From assembly GCA_033398695.1 (NCBI GenBank), contig CM065803.1, positions 48,413,501-48,477,500 on the forward strand: a DNA stretch of 64,000 bases, in the 5' to 3' direction. The position numbers and the translations under genes are program-made. This document shows positions 31,492 through 42,200 of the stretch, in pieces. This DNA is from Orobanche coerulescens (lineage: Eukaryota > Streptophyta > Magnoliopsida > Lamiales > Orobanchaceae). The notes beneath the pieces were generated by a model. That model made no database searches, was not told the origin of the DNA, and saw only the letters and a list, made by a program, of their open reading frames with translations. How positions within the stretch are numbered: the first letter of the stretch is position 1; each line of letters begins with the position of its first letter.

Positions 31492-33510
31492 TAATATCCG
31501 TAATTTTTCCATTTTTTAGCAGTTTCCATTTTTGGTGTATGTCTATTTTTATCAACTCGCTTGTAACCGTTTCGACATTTCGAATCTATTTTGTTCTTGG
31601 AGTTTTTCCATTTGGATGAGTTTTGATGATGTTTTCACGTAATTTCGTTTTATGACATGTTTTGCCGTATGAACGTTCGATTCTTGTAAAACTCGTTCGT
31701 TTCCGTTGTTTCTTGGTTTGTACAAGTTCGTATGGTTGAGTTGGTCACGTGGAGACTTTCGGTTTGTGAATCCGACGTCGTTTCGTGATTTTCGGTCACT
31801 TGGGCCATTTTTGTAATTTCCTAATAGTTTAGGGAATCTCGTTTTCGTTGTCGCGTTACGGACCCTTCGGTGGTCGGAATTGTATTTTTCTTTCAGCGCT
31901 GAGCTCCGTCGTCTTGTATGCTTCGCTCATGTTCCCGGATTCTCGGTCTCATCGTGTATCGTGTTTCGCACTTCACAGCCTTCATCGGCCGATATGACAT
32001 CAGCAGATCAATCGTGCGGTAGTAGCGACGCTACCCTCTGTTGCCTTGCGGCGCTATCAAGAACAGCTTAGCGACGCTAACCCTTATTATTAGCGACGCT
32101 AACGAATGGTGGCGAGCCACCGGACTGCCACGGCCCCGTTAGCGCACGCTATATGGAAGTTAGCGTGCGCTAACTTCACAAATATATAAGCCCGGTAGGC
32201 GATTTTGAGCTGATTTCATTCTTTTCCCTTCGTTTCTTCGACGTGCGACCTCCGAGGCGATTTTCATCAGTCCCGATCGGCGTTCTATTCACATTCCATC
32301 ACCGTAGAGTCGTGCTAACATATCATAATCAACATAATCACCTTTCATCAGCCGAATTAAAGGTAATTCCTCAGGAACCCTAATTTTGACGAATTTGGGG
32401 GATTTCGGGATTTGAGGGTTTAGTTCCGAATTGTTCATCTATATTACGATATTCTTCACCGAGTGTGATTATTGAATGATTCCAAATCCAGTTTCCTTGA
32501 TTTTAATCCGCGAATTATCAATACGGGGAGGTTTTGCGTAAACCCTCACCCGTATTGATTGAACGTCTATTGTCGTTATTTGTAATCGGGGTTTTGGGAG
32601 TATTCCTTTCGATTATTGATGTCCGTTGGGACTGAGTTATGCTAATTCTTCATTTAGGAACCGTCGTTTTCCATTCGGATCATCCGTAGTCATTTTTCAC
32701 TTCCGATTCTTGAAGAATGTCTCAAAGGCAAGTACTTTACATTTGTTTACATGTTCTAGTATTTGAATTATGGCTGTATCGTGGTTGTTGTGGATGGTTA
32801 TGTGTATGTTCACCTAGGGACGGTCCGACGGGGCCTCTAGGGATACGTATTGCCGTGAGTGTGCGTATCGTGAGCGTGGTTAGCCACCCAGGGATGTCCG
32901 ACGGGACTCTGCGGGGTACGGTGGCCGTGAGTCTCGTACCAACGGTTAACTTTGAATTGTGATTTGTTGGAGATAATGTGTTTTGTGATTGTAAATATTC
33001 CGGAATATAAAATGTTTCCTAAAATGACTTTTGGCGCATATATTCATCTGATTAGAATGTAGTTCAAATGGATTGTACTTGCACTAGCAGTTGTCGCTAA
33101 CCCCTTAAATGGGGGAAATACTTTTTGTATTTCAGGTATTGATCGTGGGGATAAACGAGCACTCGGGACGTATGAGGATGATGGGCAAGCATGATATTGT
33201 CCAGTATTTGATTTTCGATGTTATGTTTGTCGGTTACTATTGATGTCTGATTTTGGGATTTATGTATTATAAAATTGGTTTAAGTACTCAAGTACTTCCT
33301 GTCTGAAATTGTTAATGTTGTGTTCCCGTTTTGGTAAATGGATTTGATGTCAGAATTTAATTGTCGGTTTGTAGTCTTTTATTTGAATTGTCATTTTATT
33401 TATGATAGCTTTTCGTTGTCGAATGTCTTGTTGGTATGTTAGCCTGGTGGATTCCACAGTGTGGGGTCCACGGCGCTGTAATATGCCCTGAACGTCTTGG
33501 GGGTGTTACA
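31492..33510 (+). repeat. Element E1 3' LTR
   Basis: Follows a TTAGAGGGGGAGAA purine tract and ends GGGGGTGTTACA. It pairs with 24600-26632. The two copies are close to identical outside about 31895-32215, where small indels cluster in the palindrome array. Confidence 0.95.
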
Positions 33511-33515
33511 ATTAT
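33511..33515. repeat. Target-site duplication ATTAT, right copy (element E1)
   Basis: Identical to 24595-24599. Confidence 0.9.
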
Positions 33516-34557
33516 TGACAATAATTAATATCATAATATAGATCATAGGATCATAGGATATTTATCCTTGAAGCGAGGTGGTTGTTCTTGATTTCTTTCT
33601 TTAGAATCTTCTAGAGTATATACCCGTCTTAATCCGAATATTGTGTGGGCAACAAGCTACCAGACTTTTCTTGAACTTATTTTTATCTCATTTTCTAGTA
33701 ATTTTTAATCACTCTTAGAAAATTGATATACTATCTAAATTCTAGAATCAAAGACACAAGTCAAGATCTACAATTAAACATAAGAAGAAAAATCAAACCC
33801 GTGAGTATGTAACATATGGATCCCCCCCTCTCGAGTCTTATTTATAGGGTTTGGATTACTTTAGGGACCTTAAGGAGGATTAGAGTTATGACTCTTAGTA
33901 GAACTCAACCATCTATATTAAGCCCTTCCTAATATGGTTGAGCCTACTAATATCAATTCAATCCACTAAGAAATTAATATTGCACTTCCTATCCAAATTC
34001 CAATTTAAGAAATCGGGCTCCTTACTTGAAGATATTATTTCGCGTATTGAAGATATCATAGGTCCATTAATTAATTTAAGGTATTGACAACTTTGACTAA
34101 ATAATTATTTATCTAAGAGTAGTACCACTCGAACCTTATTATTATATTGATATTAAACATGGAATATAATAATCATTCTAGAGCTTCTCAAGGGAACACC
34201 ATCAAACCACACTAGTGGGGACATAATTTTTAGTTATAATATTAATTGTCATATAAATAATATTATTTCCCAAAATACGAATCATGGTGAGTCAATGAAT
34301 GTAACTCTCACCCATGATAAACCAAAATATTAATTATTATAAATACAGAGTTAACTATTATATACTAGAAATAATAATTATTCGAGATTTATGTTCTTCT
34401 TACAGTCAGTACAGAAGACTCTATCTCATTGCGATCCAGTTCAACATATGCAAATATGCTAATGTATGTTAATAATCAAGATCAACTAATCTCAAGCATA
34501 CACTACAAATGTTCACTTAATTTGTCTGATAATTATATATGTTGTGAACTATTATTT
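33516..34557 (-). repeat. Element H LTR, second part
   Basis: Continues 24594 after the E1 insertion. It is AT-rich and noncoding, with a minus-strand TATA box CCCTATAAATAAGAC (about 33836-33850). The right end is uncertain: chromovirus-D homology starts at about 34558, and no clean CA end or target duplication is visible. The whole LTR would be about 1.2 kb. Confidence 0.5.
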
Positions 34558-35178
34558 TATAAGATGGTATTTTGAGGCACATTATGGGCGGGGGATGTAG
34601 GCCTCCATTCTATTGGGATGAGGCATCCGAGTTAGTTTGTACTGAACCAGACTTGATAGTGAAGATGAGAGAAAAGATCTCTTTCGTTCGAAATCGATTG
34701 TTGACTACTCAAAGTCAACAAAAGTCTTATGCTGATGTACGTCGTTGACCCTTGGAATTCAATGTCGGAGATTATGTTTTGCTCAAGGTGTCACCTACTA
34801 AGGGAGTTTTTTGCTTCAGAAGAAAAGAAAAACTCAGGCCGAGAAATATCAGATCGTTTAAGATTTTGGAAAGAATCGATGAGTTAGCATATCGCTTGGC
34901 ATTACCTTTAGCTTTGAGCTTTCATAGCATTTTTCATTTTTATCAATTGAGAAAATGTGACGGACCTAAGTCACATAATGGACTTCGACGAAATTGAAGT
35001 TGCGAAGGATATTACGTTTGAGGAGTGGCCTGTAAAATTTTTGGAGCATCGTGAGAAACAGCTCAAGCACAAAACCATCCCATTACTTAAAGTGCATTCT
35101 TTGAGAGAGGTCGAGGAAGCGACATGGGAGACTAAGGAGAGTATGCATGCCAAATACCTCAAACTTTTTGTTTCTTAA
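34558..35178 (+). pseudogene. Element D: C-terminal integrase and chromodomain remnant
   Basis: Similarity to the other chromoviruses starts abruptly at AAGATGG, then EALYGRRC-like and WDEASEL (frameshifted), and QSQQKSYADVRR followed by a TGA at 34747-34749. An open part, LEFNVGDYVLLKVSPTKGVF, leads to a frameshift at about 34960. The chromodomain (KHKTIPLLKVHSLREVEEATWE) ends at TAA after KLFVS. Its base composition is more AT-rich than its relatives, as expected of an old copy. H, lying to the left, appears to have inserted into it. Confidence 0.8.
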
Positions 35179-35213
35179 GTTTCGGTACATAACTTCTTTT
35201 TAGAAGGGGATAA

Positions 35214-37050
35214 TGTATTATTTGCATTTTTTGATTTTTCTATTTTCTTATTTTTGCGACTTACTTGAATTCATTAGTGCATTTTGAACCTATCTTATTA
35301 TGCACTTTTTGTCATTCGAGCTACTTTCGAGACAATTTTGGAGTGGTCCGTGAATCACTATGATTTTTTTGCTTTTGTGTTTGATTCTCGTTAATAATAT
35401 CTACATTGATTGGATCGCCATTTCTACAAGTTCTCTTGATGTTCTTAGTCGTGTTGTGGATTTGTATGCTGACGCTTGGCTTTGAGTCGTGATTCGAGCG
35501 TTTGGGACTATTTGTAATTTTTATATTTTGAGCATTTAGTTTGGGATTCATTTTTTCCACACCTTTGAGTTGTCGTACTTACGTGTTTGATTAGCACTTA
35601 GACTCGTTTATGGAATGTCACCGTAAACGCTGCATCTCATTTCAGTTCTAGTTATGTTTTCCTCATTGTTTAGGGAAGTTTTGGGCTGAACAACGGTGTT
35701 TTTGTCAGCAGGCCGTTATGGCCGTAAACTGCCTAGTGTTACGAATGTAACATCAAATTCATTACGATCATAAATGTGCTTGTGTAACGACCATAACATC
35801 GGCTAAGTTACGGCTGTAACATACTCGAACTACAGCCGTACCATCGGCCCTGTTATAATCTGCTCGTTATTTCCATAAGGCAAATTTATGCCTCTTCACA
35901 TTTTCACGCGACGGGACAAAGGGTTTGGGCGATTTTGGCTTGATAGTTCAGTAATCATTCACCTTCCATCATCATCTTCGAGTTTCCATGTAGATTAACA
36001 TCGTCATCAAATTCCTCCTTTCTCTTCCGAATTGAGGTAAATCTTCCAGAACCCTAGTTTTGGGATTCGGGGGGGAGCTTTTGATAAATTGTCCATTTCA
36101 ATCCGTTTATCCGTATAATAATATTGTATATGATTAATCTATTATGTGTTGATTATTTACCCATACGAATTTATGGTTAAATTCTTGAGTTATGAGGAAT
36201 CGAGAGGGTTTTGGTTGAAATCCGCCTCTATGTAATTTATTGTGTATCATACAGATCTTAGGCGGGAGTTTGGGCGTATCTCTTTATGATTTCAAGTTTC
36301 ATATCTTTGTTGATGTTATTTTATGAATCGCTTAGGTTCGGAGATTCAAGTCTGGTTCAACCGTGCACTTTTTCATTCTCATTTAGACCCAGTATGTCTC
36401 AAAGGCAAGTATTTTCTGTGAACTTACAATTTTTAAACTTGAAAAGTAATGCATATGTGTGTGAGATTATATACATTCACTTCGGAAGGATCCGACGGGG
36501 CCTCAGGGCAATTTGAATCCTCTGTCCGGATTCACGAACATTTAGGTTAACCATTCTAGGAGTGTCCGACGGGGCCTGGGGGGTTCGTAACTTCTGGCCG
36601 GGTCTACGGTTAATCACGAGCGATTTTACTATCGTGGCATGTCTATATATTGCATACCGGAATCACTATCTTGGCTTTTGTGAAAATATTGATGCATGTA
36701 CTTTAATGTGTAAATGTGATGATTCATTTGTATTTGCTTGCACTAGCTATTCCACGACTAACCTCATTCAAGAGAAATACGTTTTATGTATTTCAGGTTT
36801 AGAGCGAGCAGACGAGCGGACACCGGGATAATACGACGATAATGACCAAGTGTGATACTGTACTAACTTATTATGTGTTCTCTTGCATTTATTCTCTTTG
36901 TTTTGAGTCGAAGATTATTTAGTTAGCACTTGAGTACTTAGGAGTTTTTATTTTGTGGTATGTTGGATTTATTTTGTGGAAATATTGAGTACTTTGTTGG
37001 AGTATTTAACGGATGATCCGGATGCTCATTTTGTCATTTATTAATTGAAG
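35214..37050 (+). repeat. Element D 3' LTR, decayed, right end lost
   Basis: Begins TGTATTATTTGC after an AGAAGGGGATAA purine tract. It shares landmarks with other families: TTACGGCCGTAA-like words (35700-35850), the likely intron 36405-36796 (AAAG|GCAAGTA to ATTTCAG|GT, branch CTAAC, hairpin CTC-ATTCAA-GAG), and two repeats with TCCGACGGGGCC (36489, 36567). The usual hairpin and TGTTACA end are absent, so it is truncated near 37050. Confidence 0.65.
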
Positions 37051-37953
37051 GATGAACCAAGACCGACTCGTCCAAAGACGATCCAAGCCGATTCGATACC
37101 AATACTGATTCGTACTTCCATCGCCTGATGAATACAAGCGACTACGAGTCAGACGAGACGCCTCATTCACTTACAAAAAATTATCGAAGAAAAAACTTAA
37201 TATTTTATTGAAAATAAGAAATTGATTTAACTATAGAAACAAAGAAAGAACTCAAACTATGTGATTTGATCGTTTAGCTAAAAATAAAAGAAAAGTTCAA
37301 CTTAGATGGTTCTTACAAACCAAAAAAATCAAACTTGTCTCGTTACAGAAAATAAAAATACTAAACAAAAATAAAAATATCACAATTGTGCCAAATGAAA
37401 CTCAAATAAAAATGATTCACACTTCTACTATTTTACATTATCAGTAAAAGTGCCAAATGAAACTCAAAAAAAAAAAAAAAATTCAAAAGCAAGTTACTTA
37501 TAAGCACCAAATAATACACAGACATCACATAAAATGTGTGAATCAATTTACGAGCCGAGCTGCGTTGATGAAGACGCCCTAGTCGAGCATAGTCGGTTTG
37601 ATGGGCCGATTCGGCTCGGGCCGTGTAGATATGAGCTGGGACGAGGTGATCCAACAAAGTCACTAAATCTTAAACTAGACTCAGCTTGTCTACCATCAAA
37701 CCGAGACCAATTTCAATTGAATCAGACAACGAGCCAACTCACCATGAACTACAGACGAATTACGCCTAATGGAGCGGTGCCCAAACTAGCTCATTGGCCA
37801 GCTCTACTTTCAATTTTCAACGCACACATCCAGAAAACCACAAAAAAAATTGTAGTCATAACAGAATCAAATAACGTATCTTTTCTTCAAGATTTTTACA
37901 TTTCAGTTTTTCTACAATATATATAAGAAACTTATCAAGACAGCTGCAAATCA
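37050..37953 (+). other. Intergenic sequence with nothing recognised
   Basis: AT-rich, low-complexity stretches (poly-A at 37470-37483). An open frame of 130 codons at 37534-37926 has no recognisable domain and no codon signal I can support. Confidence 0.5.
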
Positions 37954-38411
37954 ATTATCAAATATATATGGGGAAGGGTTGGTGGTCCAGTGGTAGGACG
38001 ACTACTCCCAAGACACTCCTTTGGGAGAGGTCTTGGGTTCTAACCCCACCAATGAGGTTAAAGGGGAAGTTTTTCTCTTTATGATCCTCTACCTAGCTCA
38101 GAAATTTCGACCGCTAATCAATGTTTAATCTCGCGTGCCGGCATGTGTGAGTATTTTCTTTGGGAACCCGGAGGCCGACTAATCTGGTCGTTTCTCCCAG
38201 AATCTGTCTGGGAACCCGAGGCGCGCACCGGATAAGGGCTTCTCCGCGCGCAGGTGCATGAAAAGGCATTGGGAACCCTGGAATTGCTCGAGCGACTCGC
38301 GATTTACTTCTCTCAATGAGTTAGGAGTGGGTTCATTGAGGGACTAGGATTAGTCCGGCTAAGCTGGGATCACCTAGTTATCAAAAAAAAAAAAAATTAT
38401 CAAATATATAT
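37954..38411 (+). mobile_element. tRNA-derived SINE 1 with 16-bp target duplications
   Basis: The body 37970-38395 starts with a tRNA-like head: an A-box-like GTGGTCCAGTGGTAGGAC (37982-37999) and a B-box-like GGGTTCTAACC (38035-38045). It ends GTTATC followed by a poly-A run. ATTATCAAATATATAT is present at 37954-37969 and again at 38396-38411, a perfect 16-bp duplication typical of LINE-driven insertion. At about 425 bp it is long for a plant SINE. Confidence 0.8.
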
Positions 38412-38413
38412 AC

Positions 38414-38793
38414 TACTATATATATAATTTTTTTTGATACCGAGGTTCCAAACTTACACGTGACTAGTCCCTGATAACGATCCTACCACAAGATCGCTTC
38501 AGCTTAAATCGCGAGATGTGTATCTAGCTCTCGTGCTCTTAAATATCCTCAACTACCGCGCATGCGAGTCGTCCCAAGTGATTGCTTTACTTTGACCCTC
38601 AAATCCAACCGCAGGGTCCCACCAAGATCTGGCCTCCCACACTGACACTTGAAACCCTCAATATTTAATTGTTCCACCAGTGTACCCGGAGGGCTAGGAC
38701 CTAATCCCTAATCAAAGACTAAGGGATTATTGAGTCTTGAGAAATTCAAGTGGCCAACTGTGCCAAGACAGTTGATTTACTATATATATAATT
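38414..38793 (-). mobile_element. tRNA-derived SINE 2, reverse orientation, with 16-bp target duplications
   Basis: On the minus strand the body (38777 down to 38430) starts near an A-box-like TTGGCACAGTTGGCC (38766-38752) and ends GGTATC plus a poly-A run. The flanks TACTATATATATAATT are identical at 38414-38429 and 38778-38793. Its 3' end resembles SINE 1 (both end in TATC plus A-run), so they may share a LINE partner. The B box is not clear. Confidence 0.7.
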
Positions 38794-38814
38794 AATATCA
38801 TTATTACACGAGAT

Positions 38815-38935
38815 AAACCAAACCAAACCAACCATACCCAGTATATCCCGCTCAAAACAGGGTCTGGGGAAGATAAAATTTATGCAGACCATGCCCCTAC
38901 TTATTACAGTAGGGATTACACCAGATAGTGGGAGT
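38815..38935 (-). mobile_element. 3' part of a third SINE (TTG-tailed, Au/TS-like)
   Basis: The minus strand reads GGTCTGCATAAATTTTATC, CCCCAGACCC, GGGATATACTGGGTATGG and a TTGGTTTGG-type tail. These words are familiar from TTG-tailed angiosperm SINEs. The 5' head is missing or diverged. Family naming is from memory. Confidence 0.45.
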
Positions 38936-39072
38936 TAAAAGAAAAAAAAAATGTGGCGCAAATGGCGGCCAGCAAAAGTAACTGAAGGGGCGAGGTTGAC
39001 TTTTAATGGAGCAGGTAACGTCAATTACGCAGCATACGGACTTTTGTACTTCTCATCCGTACGTACTCCTTA

Positions 39073-39120
39073 TACTCTCTCTCTATCTTTTTCTCTCTCT
39101 ATATATAGATATATATACAC
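39073..39120 (+). promoter_or_regulatory. Likely core promoter of the PIRL gene: CT-rich tract and TATA-like run
   Basis: A CTCTCTCTCT tract runs into CTATATATAGATATATATAC about 140 bp before the start codon. Plant promoters often have a pyrimidine patch beside the TATA box. Which TATA is used cannot be told. Confidence 0.4.
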
Positions 39121-39254
39121 AAGTGAGGTTCACACATTCTATCACTAGTTTTTCCTTTTTTTTTTGGACGAACCTTTTCCTATTCTGATTTATATATAGT
39201 TAGATAAATTACTTTGTGGAGATTTTGCGTGTGCGTGTGTGTATGTATGTGAAG

Positions 39255-42200
39255 ATGATGTATGAGCAGCAGCAGCAGCAACAAGTGAGGACGAATAAGA
39301 CGAGGAATAAGAGGCACGTACATATGATGGATAACCGGAAGAGTAATACCGGGATAGAAGAAGATGAAGATGATCAAAATAAGGTGGAAATAGTGGATTT
39401 GAGTGGGATGTCTTTGGATGAATTGCCTAATCCTCCTCTCAATTTAGCCACCGTCTCTCAATTGGACCTCTCCAACAATAATCTCCAGGTGTTATTTGCT
39501 GTTCACTTTTCTTCCTAATTCTTATTTTTTACGATCTCCCGTATTACTCACACCCTCCACTGAAATTTTGCCGATTTCGACTTTTATAATATTTAAAAAT
39601 ATATATTTTTTATATTACTTGTAATTTGTGGTGAAAGTTAAATAGTTTACAAATTCTGATAAAAAATCGGAATAAATAAAGTTTTGGTTGGTGACAGTTA
39701 AATAGTTTACAAATTTTGATAAAAAAATCAGAATAAATAAAATTTTGGTGGATGGATGAAGTATTAATTTTTTATCAATTTTGTGGGTCATTCAATCAAA
39801 TAGTGATGACGGACACTTTTATTATAATTATAAATCCCACTAATTTCTAACACAAATAAACTATTATTGTGATGGAGAATTCCAAATTATGACCACCTCC
39901 TATCTAATAGAGGATGTTTCGGTGCCACCTCACCTATGTAGTTTTTTCTAATAGAGAAAATAAATGGTGTACATCATTGGGGTATAAGTCACATTATCTT
40001 ATTTGGGTGGTTTTATGTTTTATGTGTATTTCCATGTTTCAACATTCAGCACAAAGAAATATTCTTTTTATAACGGAAAACATGTGTGCCCTATTCTTCG
40101 TGGATAAATTTTCGGGCTGGACGTAATAACCTATAAATTATACCAACCAAGTAAACTACACTAGACAAGTCCTGTGTGACAGGTCCAACCAAAAAATTGT
40201 TGGTAGAAAAAATTGAATTCGTGACCTTTTAATCCTGCGCTCACCTACTATACCAAGCAAATATTCTTAGGCAAAGTTCTACTGGTCACAGTAAATTTAT
40301 TACGGTTCATTTTCATTAGAGTAATTATGGTATACTGCCTTGGTTTTCATACTTATATTATTTCACTAATTTTCTTTTATCTCAGCTGGAAGAGCAGTAT
40401 TTGCTTGTTCCTCTTTGAGTTGGGACACTTGTTTTGCGATTCACTATTTCTTAAATATTAAGCTATGAGATGTAATTAGGTTTATCTATGTGATATCATT
40501 ATTTTTTGTAATTTTTATTAATATAAATCAAAAGTTTTTTTGCCCGTAAATTCTACCTCTCACCCCAAGAGCACCAGGCATGATGCCTCATTGTCATATT
40601 TAAAGTGATATAGTATATATGAAGTTTTGAATGTATTATAACTATGACAAGTGTAGTATAAGTATGACAAGTGTATATGTATATATCAAGGTAAGCATCT
40701 TAATATGTGCTCCTGGGATACGAGATACAATTCCTGGTTTTCACCAAATTGTTTCTTCTGGTTTACAAAATGGATCATTCACTGCATGTATAAATTAAAT
40801 AGTCATACTACTACATTTGTCTTAAAGAATTGGCGGCAGTAATCTCCTTTGTAAATTAAATAAGCTTATTAGCCACTGCATTTATAAAAGGTGCATTCCG
40901 CCCCCTCTATCCTCTTGTGCACAAAGAGGTGATTTGCAATGTCTGGATAAAACACATATGGTTAATCTGCAACTTTTTCAGAATATAGGGGGTGATGTGC
41001 CGTTTTAATTTACACATGGTGTAATATGACAATTTAATTTATACGAAAAAGTATATGATCCATTATGTAAAACACGGAAGGGTAATCCACCATTCACCCT
41101 AATTGAAGATATTAATGGTCAAATTTTTTCAATGTTATGAAAAGTAAAATCGAATAGAGATAGTATACAAATAATGTTATGCAAGAACTTAGTAATTTTC
41201 ATTATCAGGTAATATTTTCTATTATTAAAAATCATACTTTGTAGTTAAACAGAATTACAAAATACTATTTCTAAGACCAAAAGTATCATTATTAGACCAT
41301 CGAACAGTCTAAGGATGAATCATGAGTGTGCCTCACAACGATATACATTCTGGCATAATTCATCTTATAGAAATAAACTGATTGAAGATTCCGCCTTTTT
41401 ATAAAAACAATTATTATAAGAATATAATTTTTAATCGTAAAAATACACCAAATTTTATATTATAATTACATAAAGTTAAGCTAATATCCAATCATATGCA
41501 TTTAAGTTGGGTTTCGTCCATGGAGCATCCCCACAGAGTGCATTCCCTGCTAATCCATCGACACGTGACGTGTATGTGGGGTGCTCCACATAGTGCATCA
41601 TGGACGGAATATCTGCACCGCACATACATGCCACGTGTCGATGGATTAGCAGTGGATGCACTATGTAGGGATGTTCCATGGACGTAACCTTTTAAGTTGG
41701 GGCCTCTTCTTAACTTACTAGCACGTTAAGTTGTCGATGCAGAATCCAAATGAGCAAGTATGTCTTGTTGGTTATTGTCTAGTGAAAATACAGGCTCCTC
41801 CCTTCCTTTTTTTTCCGTTTATCGATCAAACGGAAGGGTTTTTTTTTTCGTTTATCCATCAAACACAAGGATTTTCTCATGCCATAACGTTGTTTCTAAA
41901 TATTTCTATTTTCTCGATTTTTGACAGAATATTCCGGAATCCCTAACAGCAAGGCTCCTAAACATGATCATATTAGACGTGCACTCGAATCAGCTCAAAT
42001 CCCTCCCGAACTCGATAGGTTGTTTATCGAAGCTCAAGGTTTTGAATGTGTCAGGCAATCTTCTTCAATCACTTCCTAGGAGTATTGAAAACTGCAGGTA
42101 CTTTAATTAATTTAGTTAATTTTTCATTAATTAATTTTCTCACTCTATTCAAATGAAAGATTATACTATATTATTTTTCTAAACAACATGCAACGTGCCT

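Larger units (their letters stand above)
24600..33510 (+). mobile_element. Element E1: full-length but badly eroded chromovirus
   Basis: LTRs at 24600-26632 and 31492-33510, primer site at 26637-26648, gag and pol in order with a terminal chromodomain, and ATTAT duplications on both sides. The coding region has many 1-5-base deletions, often at CAG or CTG words. A second copy of the family (E2) starts at 59668. Confidence 0.95.

Noticed and set aside
24443..34557. Exact outer end and superfamily of element H
   Set aside because: A primer site and one LTR end are clear, but no coding domain or matching target duplication is visible, so no Copia or Gypsy call is made.
37534..37926. 130-codon open frame left of the SINEs
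   Set aside because: No recognisable domain, low-complexity end, no splice or promoter support.
37980..38047. Possible tRNA gene
   Set aside because: The A and B boxes belong to a SINE head; the sequence does not fold into a full cloverleaf with acceptor stem and the body continues to a poly-A tail with target duplications.
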